Positions 34,401 to 45,911 are shown, counted from the stretch's first letter. The stretch: 64,000 nt of DNA from Oreohelix idahoensis (GCA_024509875.1 JAMPIV010016260.1:268001-332000), one strand, 5' to 3'. A program made the numbers and translations. Notes: generated from the sequence alone by a model not told the origin.

Positions 34401-34675
34401 TCTGATCTGATCTCATACCTGAGTACTTTGGAGACGACTCTAGATCAGAGCGCGGTTGGGCAAGATATTGATGCCGGCCCACCGTTGGACAGCTGAGAGA
34501 TTTTTGGTGGACCGCCTGATATATAGAACAGTGTTTAATGGTTTTCCAATTATTTTTTGTTTGTAAAGTGTAATATTTTTCGTAACGTTTTTAGAAGAAT
34601 TATTTGAGGCGATGTAGTGCAAATCACTATCCTACCAAGTATGTGTTGCGACGTCTTTGCAATCATCAGTATTAC
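34401..34675. other. No recognisable gene or repeat
   Basis: Short linker without visible features. Confidence 0.4.
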
Positions 34676-35003
34676 TTTTCATCTCCCCAAGGAGCATAGA
34701 CCTTCATCAAAGTACGCCAAGTTCTCCTGTCACGTGCCATCAGCTCGAGGTCTGTCCATGTCTTCCTGGTCATGTTCATTTCTGTTTCCAGCTCTCTTCT
34801 CCGTGTGTTTTTCAGCGTGCCTCTGTTTCGCTGACCCTGGGAAATAAGGACTGCATGGTAATGTTATCAGTAAGCTTATTCAGTGTGTGTCCTATCCATC
34901 TTCAGGATCTTCTTCTCATCTCTTGCTCTAATGGCGCTTGTCTGGTTCTTGTCATGAGTTCCACATTAGTGATCTTGCCATACCATTTAAATCATTCTAA
35001 TCT
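34676..35003 (-). mobile_element. LINE-K copy 4, C-terminal region, unexpanded
   Basis: Minus strand, with several breaks: KITNVEL..RTRQAPLELEMRRRS, RWIGHTLNKLTDNIT, then RGTLKNTRRRELETEM and TWTDLELMARDRRTWRTL to a stop near the left edge. The order (thumb, 'RW.GH.L.K', 'G..K.T.RR', 'W.DLE.MARDR.TW') is the standard LINE C-terminus, and it shows the LINE-K block that became minisatellites at 8.9 and 12.7 kb in its single-copy form. Confidence 0.75.
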
Positions 35004-35013
35004 GCAAACATAT

Positions 35014-35324
35014 CTTCTTCTTCTTCTTAGTTAGTCCTGAAAAGGACGTTGGTTGCGTTGTGTCCGTTTACAGCGAAGCTACGATATTTGCGCCTTTCGG
35101 CCGACACATCCGACTTCAGCACGGCATTTTTGGGGACCGGGTTAGCCTTCCCACTTCGATCCCTACTCTCTCAGCCAGACTGCAGTGATGCAGCCTGTTT
35201 TCAGGACCACTACTTGGAGGTGGAGTAGGGTCTTGGTCAGCTCTGGTTCGGTGACCTTGACGCAAGCAGTCAAGCTATGGGTCGCTGACTGCATTTATCA
35301 CTGTTGGTGCGTCTTCGGTCCCAC
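35014..35324 (-). mobile_element. SINE-F copy 2 with 10-bp target duplication
   Basis: 311 bp, inserted at the edge of LINE-K4. Duplication gcaaacatat at 35004-35013 and 35325-35334; (GAA)n tail on the minus strand; hairpin agtcctgaaaaggac at 35033-35047. More diverged than copies 1 and 3. Confidence 0.88.
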
Positions 35325-35334
35325 GCAAACATAT

Positions 35335-35464
35335 AATGATGAAAGTCTGTATTTTGTGGTGGTTGTTGTTGTGGTTGCTGTTGTTGTTGTGGTTGTTGTT
35401 ATTATTGTGGTTGTTGTTGTTCTCCATGTGTCCTTATATTGTAATCACCATCATCATCGTCATT
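35335..35464. repeat. Impure (GTT/GGTT)n stretch
   Basis: ggtggttgttgttgtggttgc-type low-complexity sequence at about 35355-35420. Confidence 0.8.
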
Positions 35465-35600
35465 TTACTTTCCACTCCTTAGAGAGCATAGATCTACCTC
35501 TCCAGCTGGTCCCACTTGCAGGAATCCTGCACTTGCACCAGTAGTTTCTATGACAATGTTTTACATTATGAGGTTGCCAGCCCATCATGCAACAGTTCAC
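35465..35600 (+). repeat. Family M short interspersed repeat, copy 1
   Basis: agagcatagatctacc..ctccagctggtccc...gacaatgttttacattatgaggttgccagccc aligns with 54690-54800 and 63625-63745. Class unknown; on the minus strand the other two copies begin catgcatgtcgta.aaggcgattaatat. Confidence 0.5.
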
Positions 35601-36485
35601 AGTTGTTGCCTTGTGTGACGTGTCTAAGGGTACAGTCTTCTTTTTCTTTCTATGTCTCCCTCGGTCCTCTAGTACTCAAAAATATTGTGTTTGCTTGATT
35701 TTTTTGTTCATTTTAGTATATCTTTTTTCTTTTTCCATGCACACACATTGTGTGTGTATATATATATAGTCTTCAGTGAATAAACATACTTACTGTAAAT
35801 GCTGTTTTCATTTCAAACGTATGTGGACCTATTTTATTATTTACAGTTAAAAATAATTTTTTACGGTAGCTACATGAACAATTGTATTTTGTGGACCGCA
35901 CCCTTTTGTAAAAAAAATACAATAAAACAAGTAGATCTTGGCATAATAAAGTGTGACCAAGCCTGCTGTAGCGAATAGTCACACATATGGGGTGATCGAA
36001 AAGGTTTAATTGATTCTGAAGATAAACGTATGACCACGTAAGTGGATTGCTGGTACTGATTGCCTGTTATAGGGATATACCAAATGCTCTGTATTAAGTA
36101 TATCTTTAACTAAACCATGGGATTGGTGTGTGGCGAGTGGTAGGTGATTTCAACTCAACCTTCCTTGAATCGTATGCGATTTAGTTGCTGCGGTTACTGA
36201 GAAGTTGACAGGAGAAAATATGACATGTCTCGGAACAGGGAAGTGGTGTCGAGACAGATAAGGAATTCTAAGGCGTGAGAGAATATGAAGAAATATAGAA
36301 CTATAATGAAAAGACATTTTCAAGAAATGTTTCTGTCGCAATTTTTTATAAAGTGATGAAGCTGCTAGTCCAACATAAAACTAGATATTAGTTGTTTCTT
36401 ACCATTTGACTCAGCTATAAGTGGTCCATGTTTCTCTTTGTTTCATTATAGATCCCGGGAAGCATGCAGTGTGCAGACATATTTG
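35601..36485. other. No recognisable gene or repeat
   Basis: AT-rich, no motif. A short tatatata run lies at 35757-35768. Confidence 0.45.
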
Positions 36486-36486
36486 T

Positions 36487-36826
36487 TAGATTACTTACTT
36501 CGTGGTTCCTCTTATACCCTGGGGTGTAAAGATTTGCCAGAGAGAGCGCCATACTATCCTATCGGCTTTCGTTCTCCTGGCCTGGTTCCCAACCTAGTTC
36601 TCGATCCTTCAGAGATTGTCTAATGTTGTCCTTCCAGCAGACTCTGGGTCGTTCTGGAGGTCCGGATCCCTGGCTTTTGGTTTCCCATATTTTTCGTTGT
36701 AGCCGATTTGTGTCCCATTCTGCAGACATGGCCAAACCATCGTAATTCGGACTGTTCCACTCGGGTCTGCAGAGGCTGGGTTTTGAGGCCATAACGTATC
36801 ATCTGGTTGCAAACCGTGTCAGACAC
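36487..36826 (-). mobile_element. LINE-B copy 3, 3' end fragment
   Basis: Minus strand reads VCNQMIRYGLKTQPLQTRVEQSELRWFGHVCRMGHK..., then PGRPRVCWKDNIRQSLKDRELGW-like sequence across frameshifts, to the 3' end with a short (TAAG) tail (plus ttacttac at 36490). Collinear with the ends of LINE-B1 and B2. Confidence 0.85.
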
Positions 36827-36984
36827 CTCGTTACAGAGGTGTGTTATATGAATAAAACTAAAAATACAGACACACTAATCAGTTGAAGAAAACTGAAAAT
36901 GCAGACATATTTGTTGCGTAACAAAACTTAAACTAAGGCCAAACTTATTGCATAAATAAAACTAAAGTATTTGTACATTTATTG

Positions 36985-37055
36985 TATCTGACAATGTATT
37001 GTATCTGACAATTTATTGTATCTGACAATGTATTGTATCTGACAATGTATTGTAT

Positions 37056-37115
<60 letters not shown>
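36985..37115. repeat. 18-bp tandem repeat followed by (GA)n
   Basis: About four units of tgtattgtatctgacaa, then about 28 GA repeats (37058-37114). Confidence 0.95.
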
Positions 37116-37118
<3 letters not shown>

Positions 37119-37251
37119 GAGATCCATTGCAGTCGACCTTCGATGTGAAGATGGCTTCTGATGATGATGATGATGACGCTTCATCGAGATGGTGGATGAG
37201 CGGATTCCCAGTTTTTACTATCTCCATGTATACTGAGGACATAAAAAATAA

Positions 37252-37445
37252 AGGTAATCCCATAACAGATACTGCTGTACGGGAGTGAAGTGTTAGAGAC
37301 TTCACTATACTAGGTCCAGCATCGAGAGGTGAGGGCGACCAGTTCCCTTCCTTGCTGCCTTTTCCTTCCCTAACTCAAGAGCAAAGTCAGGTACCCATTT
37401 ACAGCTGGGTAAGCTGGAGCGTGTCAACACCGTGAATCGAACAAA
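37252..37445 (-). mobile_element. SINE-S copy 4
   Basis: aaggtaatcccataacagatactgct..gggagtgaagtgttagagacttcac...acccatttacagctgggta: body and 3' end of SINE-S in minus orientation. The tRNA-like head is mostly gone. Confidence 0.8.
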
Positions 37446-38066
37446 TAGTGGGACTAAAAACATCTGATCACTGTCTGTGGTAGACACTCATGGACAGCTC
37501 ATCAGGATTTTAAATATCTCCAGATGTTTCCCGCTTTGTTTTTTTAAGGTTGTAATTAGGTCTCCTTTAACTTTGTTATACTGGCCTTTCTGTACTTTTG
37601 TTATAGTATTAGAATCAAGTTGAGGATTGCCTGTTTATATGCAGATGAGACTTTCTCTAGTTAGTAAATTTATCAATCCCAGAATGTCTCGTTCACTCCG
37701 GCTATCCTTTCCTAAGCCTTTTTTTTTTAAATCCCACCGTTGGCCTTTTATTAAGATATTAGAATTCCTGTGCATTTCTATTGTCTGGCAACGTAACATT
37801 ATTAACCGTGTTAGTACAGTTTTCCTCTTACAGTAAAAGTCCAAAAATCCGGATGCCAGAAATCCAGACCACCCGAGAATCCGGACTTTTTGAAAACTCA
37901 AACTTTTTAAAATGTCCGGGCTTCTGTGAGTGTTACATCCACTACCAGTGCAGCAGGCGCAATAGAAGTCGATCGAATAAATATACTCATTTTGATAAAT
38001 GAAGTATTCTGTATTTGTTAATGAAGAAACCAACCAAATTAGCATGTTTATCTCTTCTTTATTTTT
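37446..38066. other. Unassigned; possible pogo/Tigger-like terminus near 37831
   Basis: cagtaaaagtccaaaaatcc at 37831-37850 preceded by TTA resembles pogo/Tigger termini, and aaaagtcc pairs with ggactttt about 45 bp on. No transposase and no opposite end seen. Confidence 0.25.
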
Positions 38067-38184
38067 AATACACAGAACAGAAGCAAAGAACAATGTGCTA
38101 GCAGCAAAACAGAAATCCTGCGAAGAATTTCTGAGAAAAGCTGGAAACAGATGCTCAGGAAAACCAGAAGTTGTTCTATAAGAC

Positions 38185-40629
38185 TGTGGTGGATTTGGTG
38201 TTATAGATGTTATTATTTAATATTATTTGTCTACCAAGTGAGATCAGCTGTGTAGGCCCCTGAGTTTAGTAGTTGATGGTTAAGTATTTTCAGGGAATCT
38301 AGCTGCTACCACCCTATGATCTCATTTGGCTCTAGATTTTTATTTATTAGTTATGTGACTACGTCTAAGTGTCTAGGGTAATGAAGATATAATGCAGTGT
38401 AAGACAAATCAATACAAATACACTTTAATTTTATCACATAAATAGGACTGGGTCAATACAACAACCACATACAGACTAACACTCTATGATATATCTTATA
38501 GAAGTCTGTGGCTGAATATTATGTAATAGGCTATATTACAATTTTATTTGCCCTGATTAAAAATTTTCTGAGTCTGGACCAACAACAAAATGAAAATTAT
38601 GGTTTTATTTACATAAATTAAATACCACAATGGATCTTCTGTCCATAAAAAGAAATATTACAATCTAATTATATTTAGGTATTACTATAGACTAAGTTAA
38701 CACTGGTAATTAATGGTGGGTTGGGGTATTTTCATCATACCCTCTCTTTTCTCTATCTCTTGTGGAATGTTTATTCAACAGTCAATTATTTTATTTATTA
38801 TGTTTTAATACAAGTGGATGAACTCTTAGTGCCGACACAAAGGCACTTATCTTTCTGTTGGTAGTAGTTATGATGCTGACAGTCTCCTATATTTCATTGG
38901 TTGATTTGTGGTAGACAGCGTGTACCAGCAAAATTGTCAACCGAATGACCAATCTGACACAGTCCCTGGTGTAGTGTGGTAGACAGCATGTACCAGCAAA
39001 AATTTCAATTTCTCTCACGAAGATAAATACACCAGGGTTCTGGCACTAGCTTAGTACCAGAACAAAAACCCTGAAACAAGGTTATGATTCTTTATAACAC
39101 AGCAACAATATCATTCCACAAGTAATACATGGTATAATTCAATAAAAATAAAAGGGTCAGATCCCTCTGACCAACCCATTTCAACCATTTTCATCTGAGA
39201 TAACAACTCATACCAGTGCTCTTATTCTTCGCCCTAATGACTACAACGCCTCTGACACTTCAACAATGATCCTCTCCCATAGGATAATGTGGGTTAGCCT
39301 TCCCACTGGTAACTGTGGAAATCATTTGAAGTTATACAACTCATGTTAGTTTTACTGCGTGTGAGCAACCCCATAGGTCATGCGTAAGTCTGCTAGGGGA
39401 CCTATGTATTTAGTCGCAAAACATTCCCAATAAAGCAGTATCTTATACACCAAATTTTTGTAATAACAAGGTTAATAAATTCGTTCTTACCAAAATTCAA
39501 TGGAAATGTCACAAACATACGCTGACTGGCATTAGCATTAATATAAAAGTTCAGCTTTGCCCTCGTCCAGACTGCCAAGGTTTTTTATTTCACTCTTAGC
39601 ACTGCTGTTCTCAACGCAGCTTGCATACTAACAATTTTGTATCAAATGGCGACAAGCCTTGGAAGCTTTTTGCCAATATCACTAGACTGGCCCAATCACA
39701 GCGAGGGTCTAGCTATTCAATTCAAATTTAAAAAAAACAAAACTCCAAACATACTAGGAGTGAGTCTGCAAAATATATTTAGCTTTTTGGGCCAACCAAT
39801 ACCTTCCTTCCTATACTAATATACTAACCAATCGGATTTGAATCACTCTAATGCCTCTTTTTTAAACTTGCGTCCCCAAATAATGTTATAAATAGAATGA
39901 GCAAAAACAACAGTCTTACCGTTCGTAGATATATAGTATTATTTCAATATCTTGGTTAATAATTGGGCTACTATGTATATTAAAACATATTATTGCTCAG
40001 GAGACTCTAAGCTATCCATATATATGGCCATATTATTTGTCGTTTGGATTTTCATATTCGTCACTGTTAGTCGTCAATTATATACTTTTCCATAAGTCGG
40101 CCATCTTTCCCCCCTTCTCTATCATTTTTATTCAAAATAAAACAACTTGTTTGGGTTACGTCAGAAATACACTACTAGGCAGGAAATGAGAGCTGTCTGT
40201 GTGTTTATACATTTCAACTGCGAGAATATAGTACGATGCATGCATGTTGCTTTGCGTCTTGTTTTTCAAATCTGCTAAAGGCAATACTGTCGCGCTCTCA
40301 TTACAATTTGGCGTTTCAAAACCCAAACGCGTGACAATGGTAGCATTTCTTCTGTCGCTCCTTCATCCACCTCCCTTCTTCTCTCTCTCGGTCTTGGAAC
40401 AAATACTCCTTGACCCTGCAAAAATGTTATTTTTAATTCTGAAGGACGAACTAGAAAAGCGTGTAAGATTTGACAGAGAGATCATTTTCTAAGCATTACC
40501 ACTGTACAAAATTCAGCGCTCTGCTGGCGTAGAAGACGACGATAGGCAACCACACACGGGCGGGTTTATTTATTTTCATAGGGGTAAAATCTTACTGAAT
40601 TTAGCGATTATCTCACAGATTTCGCTACA
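38185..40629 (-). repeat. Gypsy 3' LTR, 2445 bp
   Basis: Starts tgtggtgg and ends gctaca on the plus strand, i.e. TGTAGC...CCACCACA in element sense. Nearly identical to the other LTR apart from single changes (for example 38226 gatc versus ggtc) and a short difference near 39380-39400 versus 50842-50860. No long frame. Unusually long for a Gypsy LTR. Confidence 0.95.
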
Positions 40630-40645
40630 CACCCCCCTCCTAAAA
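40630..40645 (-). other. Polypurine tract
   Basis: Plus cacccccctcct, i.e. minus AGGAGGGGGGTG immediately before the 3' LTR start TGTAGC. Site of plus-strand priming. Confidence 0.9.
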
Positions 40646-40699
40646 CCTGCATTCATTGCAGGTTATAATCTTGTGAGATAACTTAGCGCACATGAAGTC

Positions 40700-42600
40700 C
40701 TATGCGTTTTTCTGATTTTCATCATAAGGATGTGTACTCAAAAAGTCGGCACCCGCATTCTGAGAACCGGGAATATATTCAATCGTAAATGAATAAGGCT
40801 GTAAGAGCAACGACCATCTTAATAACCTAGCATTTTCATGCTTTGCCTGTGACAAAAATACTAGCGGCTGATGGTCCGTTTGGACCACGAAGGTTCTACC
40901 ATACAGATAGACCTGGAATTTTTTTATAGCCCAGATTAAAGCTAGACATTCCTTTTCCCTTGTTGAATAGTTTTTTCTGCTTTGTTCAACTTGCGGCTTG
41001 CATAAGCGACTGGGTTCAATTCCCCCTCTTGTGAAGAGGACCTTTGCAACAATGTAGCCCCTAGGCCCACATTGCTTGCGTCACTTCTCACGACAAAATC
41101 TTGATTCAAGTCAGGCAATTTCAATACCGGCCTGCTTGGGAGTTTTTCCTTTAACTCCTGGTATGCCAATTCACACTGTGCTGACCAATTAATTGTATCA
41201 GATTGTTCCTTACGAGTTAAATCCGTCAGAGGAGCACATATGGAGTTAAAATGTTTAATGTACTTTTGGTAAAAACCACACAATGGCACAAAAGATCGCA
41301 CATCTTTCTTTGTTTGTGGCTTCGGTGCTCTCTGCAATTTCTCCAGGTTATTGGGGTCAGGGATCATGCTACCCTGATGTACCTTATGTCCCAAGAATTC
41401 CAACTCTTTACATCCCATACAACATTTGGTTGGTCTAGCGGTCAAGTTAGCCTCTCTGAGTCTATCAAACAGCATATTCAAAGAGTTAACGTGTTCCTCA
41501 AATGTTTCAGTAGCAATGAGGATATCATCCATAAAATTCGAGATGCATGGATTTTTCAGGGGATCTAACAATTTTCGCATCATCTTAGAAAACACACTCG
41601 GGGCATTTTTCAACCCAAACGGCAACATGTTGAACTCATAATGGCCTTCCGAGGTGCTAAAGGCTAAATAAGGTCGAACCTCAGGCTTTACTGGAATTTG
41701 ATAACAGCCTTTGCTAAGATCCACCTTAGAAAAATATTTTGCCCTGTTCAACCTGGCAAATAGTTGATTTGTATCAGGTAATGGATCCACCTGACCTTCT
41801 GTGACAGCATTCAGTTTCCTGTAATCTATGCACAGTCTATGTTCCCCAGATGGTTTCCGCAACAAAACCACACTAGAGCTATAAGGAGATTCACTGTGAG
41901 AAATAATCCCTTCTTGTAACAAATAATCTATTTTCTCTTTCAAAGCTTTTTCCTTAGCGAAAGGAATAGAATAGGGCCTCATACAGATGGGTGTTGGGTC
42001 TAGTAGTTTCATATTATATTCCAACAAATTTGTGTGCCCCGGCTTATCCGTTAACACGTCTGTATATTTCTCCAGGACCTTTTGAATCGTCTCCCTCTGT
42101 CCTTTTGTCAGGTGATTACTGATCTTCACCTGTGCAAACGTTTCACTGGGTTTCAGTGGATATTCAAATGAGGTGAGAGGGTCATTTTTCATTTCGGTTG
42201 CGATAGACAAGGCCATTAAATGTGTTCCTTCCTGGATTTGCCTGTCCAGATATTTCTTTAGAAGGTTCACATGATAGACTTTTTCCTTTCCCTTCTTGTC
42301 TATCTTATAGTTTGTTCTGGATACCTTTTCCAAAACTGTATATGGACCTTGCCATCCTATTTGAAGTTTATTGCTGCTGCCGGGTAGTAGAAGAAGCACC
42401 TTCTCCCCTACAGCACGCTCCCTATCCTTCGCTTTCTTATTATAATAAGCAGCATGCTTTTTCCTGGCTTGTCTCAAATTATCATTTGCCAGTTTCCAGC
42501 TAGTTTTAAGACGAGTGGTCAGCTCGTTCACATATTGATATGATGAGGTAACAGTCTCTTCTGCCTTCTCATCGGTCCACGTCCTTAACAAGGCTTCCAA
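40700..42600 (-). pseudogene. pol: Gypsy pol: integrase C-terminus, reverse transcriptase, RNase H
   Basis: Upstream part (42250-42600): PIKGPLEALLRTW, then a Gypsy-type integrase C-terminal domain with KVLLLLPGSSNKLQIGWQGPY and KEKVYHVNLLKKY. Then RT (about 41200-42000): LLQEGIISHSESPYSSSVVL, LCIDYRKLN, YFSKVDLSKGCYQIP (first catalytic Asp), EFNMLPFGLKNAPSVF and SNFMDDILIAT with an FMDD catalytic box at about 41521-41535. Then RNase H (about 40700-41120): FVVRSDASNVGLGATLLQ, NPVAYASRKLN, QTDHQPLVFLSQ, EYIPGSQNAGADFLS. A frameshift in an A run near 40965 separates 40942-42600 from the last 63 codons (40700-40888). Confidence 0.93.
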
Positions 42601-42608
42601 TGGACCTT

Positions 42609-43559
42609 TTATTGGCCTCCCAAATAACAGGGTTGCCGGTTACTTTTGGAATGGCACCGGTAATTATCATGAAATTGGATGTGTGGTGGTGGTGACTTTT
42701 TCTTCCTTTTGTCATCACATAAGAACCTTCCACTACCAATTCTTTTCCTGGGGTTGTCTCCCCTCAGGTTCAACTTCAAATTGAGAGAACTTCGCTCTCT
42801 TTTATCTTCCTCCAGTTCACATAATTCCCACCGAGGGATTGTCGGCTTATTCTGGGGTAGAATCACTCTTTGTACTCGGCGCATAGTGGCCATTCTAATA
42901 CATTCAATTGAAGACTGTGTGTGAAAAGGGGGTTCCCATTCCACTGTGTCTACTTTATTATAATTATTTTTATTTCCATTGTCAGGCCTAAGTTTGCCCC
43001 GTGGCGTTTCTAGGTCCTGATTATTTTCCCAACTGGTGGGTGTTCCCTCATGAAATATGCCGCAGGCTTCTACAAAATTTTCAATAACTATCTTTACATC
43101 TGGCCAATAATATTTTTGAGCAACCTTTTGGCAGATGGTACCTACTTTCTCGTGGTCTCCATCTTTCCCAACATGTAAACTCCTTATTACGTCTGCCCTA
43201 AACATCTTGGGAAGTACTAGTTGTCCGTGACCATTTGAACGAGTTCCGGTCTTCCTATATAAGAGTTCATTCTTCATATAAAATTCTCCTTTGCGTGGAG
43301 GTGTGTGACAGTTTGGCAACTTTTTAAAACATGGCTTGAGTGACCTGTCCTCAGCCTGCGCCTTCCTCATCTCTTCTGGATGAGTATTTATAGGTTCATC
43401 TTCTTCCTTCTTCGACTGTGACCTGGTCTGCACTGTGGCCATAATCACATGTCTCTTGGGAGTCCACAAGAAGACATAACGACACCCCAATATCAGAGGG
43501 TAGATGGGTTCGTTAATCACTGCTGCTTTGATTACTCCTTCCACATAGCGAGTTTTCAC
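42609..43559 (-). pseudogene. pol: Gypsy pol: protease end, integrase zinc-binding domain, unidentified insert
   Basis: First ~35 residues finish the protease (YPLILG). Then comes a spacer with QTRSQSKKEEDEPI and the integrase N-terminal domain (about 43050-43200): VIRSLHVGKDGDHEKVGTIC, QKVAQKYYWPDVKIVIENFV, EACGIFHE. The two His and first Cys are present, while the second Cys position is Phe. The remaining ~140 residues (EGTPTSWENNQDLETPRG ... KKKSPPPHIQFHDNY) do not resemble an integrase core: no D,D-35-E triad is visible. After a frame change the chain resumes with LLFGRPIKGPLEALL in the next frame. The core has been lost or replaced. Confidence 0.8.
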
Positions 43560-43775
43560 AGTTTACCTTGCGATGGGAAGTGTCATGGATGCTACATCCT
43601 TAGTCGCCCCTTGTATCTCCACTGTTTCTGTGGTATACTGATCTGGGTTCACTAGGTGAGAACTCACGACTGAATCAAAATCTAAACCTGTATCATACAG
43701 GCACCTTATGGTGACACCATTACATACAACATCCTCACAAACTGGGGGGTGATAAGGTTCCTGCTGTCCAGCAGG
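43560..43775 (-). pseudogene. pol: Gypsy protease
   Basis: Minus strand reads VCNGVTIRCLYDTGLDFDSV and then SSHLVNPDQYTTETVEIQGA, with the aspartyl-protease DTG at 43686-43694. It runs to MTLPIAR, followed by an in-frame stop and then TVKTRYVEGVIKAAV and YPLILG at 43559 and below. Length about 95-100 residues fits a retropepsin, which cleaves the Gag-Pol polyprotein. The stop inactivates it. Confidence 0.85.
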
Positions 43776-43784
43776 GTTTGTCCT

Positions 43785-44393
43785 TTAATCCCTTCTTCCC
43801 CGTTTACATAGCAGCGAAGTTAGAAGGTTTCCTTTTACAAACAGTGGTGTTATGAGTGTTCCTCTTACACCATTTACACCATATCGTTCCTTGATTGAAA
43901 GGTTTTCTTTCATCATATTTTCGGTCATTGAACTGTGGTTTTTTTCACGATAATCGAATCTTGGCCTATCAAAGTTGGGTTTACCTTTGTTACCCTGATC
44001 TCTATGGTCAAACTTATTTTGGTTATGAGGGGCCTTATTTTGTTCTATAGGTTTCTTTCTAGCGCCAGCTACCTCTGCCTGGGCCGCCTGATACCTCTCA
44101 GCGACATTAAGTACCTCGCCCAAATTCTCTGCACCTTGTTCCATGAGAAACTTTCTCAGGTCAGGAGCCATGGACTCTCTTAATTGCTCTATCATGATCA
44201 TCTCTTTTAGATCTTGGGTCTTCCCCAGAGCAGTCCATTTCTCCAGATAGGTTTCCAATCTGGCAGAGAATTGGTGGTGTGTCTCCCCAGACAAAAGCTT
44301 GGCATTTCTAAACTTCTTACGGTAAAATTCACCATTCTTCTCGTATCTTAACAAAAGAGCCTGCTTTAACATGTCATAATTGTCTTGGTCATC
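43785..44393 (-). pseudogene. gag: Gypsy gag, capsid C-terminal half and nucleocapsid
   Basis: DNYDMLKQALLLRYEKNGEF, RKKFRNAKLLSGETHHQFSA, RLETYLEKWTALGKT and LREQ-like EQLRESMAPDLRKFLMEQGA form the SCAN-like capsid module common in large metazoan Gypsy elements. A basic linker follows (PIEQNKAPHNQNKFDHRD). The nucleocapsid zinc knuckle C-X2-C-X4-H-X4-C (CKWCKRNTHNTTVC) lies at 43837-43878 but in a different frame from the capsid part, so a frameshift lies between. The first 8 residues of the open frame (RQNMHAT) belong to the inserted DNA. Confidence 0.85.
43837..43878 (-). other. CCHC zinc knuckle of Gag
   Basis: Codons tgt-aaa-tgg-tgt ... cat ... tgt give C-X2-C-X4-H-X4-C, the single RNA-binding knuckle of a Gypsy nucleocapsid. 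Confidence 0.85.
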
Positions 44394-45902
44394 TGTTGCG
44401 TGCATATTTTGACGCACATATTACAAAAATCGATATGGCTATTTAATATGGGAAAAATATAGACATTCATTCATTTGTGTATGAAAATGCTGTCTATGGT
44501 AAAAGCGAGAGAATCCATGTTTGATTCACACTTTTGATTATAGGAGTAATCGTTCTGGATATTGATCCGGCGCAAGGATATTGCGCTTACGTTTGTACTT
44601 ATTTTTTAGGGCCAGAAAATATATTAATTTGCTTATTGTGTTTATGGCCTGAATTCATATGTATTACATATTATTAGTACAAGTAGAATCAGTCCTATAT
44701 TGTATATTTTGGATGGGTAGGAGGGACTAGATTCTTGTTATTCCGGTCTAGCGGAAGTATGAGTTGTCTTGACAAGTCGTGATGAGTTCCGATGTACCGT
44801 GATAATGGCGGGTACGCACTTTTCAAAGGGCTGGTAGATTCTTAAGGAAATATAATTCATGAAGTGGTTTTCTTCTAAAGGAGATGGTATCTCTACTATA
44901 GTTTATGTTAGAGACTCTCCTAAGGTACGGTACAATGTATAATTCGGACTCCATGTATTGCCAGACCCTATTTTGATGATCTCATGTCGATTCGACCTAG
45001 ATGGAACATTGTGCTTCGTATCGCTAGGGTCGTGTTTTGTATCGACGAAGATGACAGACTTTCCTGCAGCGGTTATGGCTACGTGAATTAACCTGATCAC
45101 CGTAGAGCTGTATGGAAACATTTATGAAATCAGTTATATACCCATTATAAATTAACTCTGGCTTATATTCTCCTTCCTATGAATGAGTGAACGACAACTC
45201 AGGGAGGCAGCCATGTTAGATTTCGGTCATCATATGTTTTGATCACTGCCAAGAGAACAGATTATTTATCCTATTATCGGACAGTGACAGGGAGATCTCA
45301 ATCTTGCTAGAAACCCCCCCTTCGTGGTTTCATAATATATACTACAAACTATGGACGTCAAGTAACTTTAGTTATTTACCGATCTGCCTTCACTGACGCG
45401 TTTAGTCAGATAGGGGGATGCGGCCATAATGTATCATGACATTGAACTTTTGATGTACTGCCCATTATTTCTGAATGTGTCATGACTTCAGATCTGCTAT
45501 GTATACCTACAAATTGATATGTCAACATACCATGATGTACTCGTATGTCCCAGTGTGTACGTCTGAATAAATTGAGTAAACAAAGATTCCAGCAGTCTGC
45601 ATTGGTGCCTTGTAGACACATGTGTATGAGTGGTTATATTGGTCAGCACACGAACAGTACACCATTCGCGGTAATCACACTCTACACTTCTACTTCATAC
45701 ATACACCATCCTGCGTCGGTTGGAGTGACCAAGTTTAGGGCCTGCTTCCCCGGGAGCCTTTGCCTTCCCTAACTCAGGACTAGGGTGAGTTACCCATTTA
45801 CAGCTGGGTAGACTGGAGCATGCCTGATCTCAACAACACACCACTCTTCCTTACAGAGCATACCGACTGACACTTTACAGAGTGGAAAGAAGAAAAGAAA
45901 CT
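44394..45902. mobile_element. Unclassified 1.5-kb insertion in gag, 9-bp target duplication
   Basis: ttggtcatc occurs at 44385-44393 and 45903-45911. Deleting one copy plus the interval joins gag in good order (…LEVFSKMSR, then DDQDNYDMLKQALLLRY), apart from a one-base shift already present upstream. No terminal inverted repeats and no coding frame above ~75 codons are visible. The right end is purine-rich (ggaaagaagaaaagaaac), which could be a retro-element tail. It contains a SINE-S fragment. Class unknown. Confidence 0.75.
45722..45836 (-). mobile_element. SINE-S fragment (copy 5) inside the gag insertion
   Basis: gccttccctaactcaggactagggtgagttacccatttacagctgggtagactggagcatg: middle part of SINE-S, both ends missing. 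Confidence 0.7.
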
Positions 45903-45911
45903 TTGGTCATC

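Noticed and set aside
38185..40629. Segmental duplication of 38.2-40.6 kb and 46.8-52.1 kb
   Set aside because: The pair are direct LTRs: TG...CA ends, 5-bp target duplication outside, primer site and polypurine tract inside.
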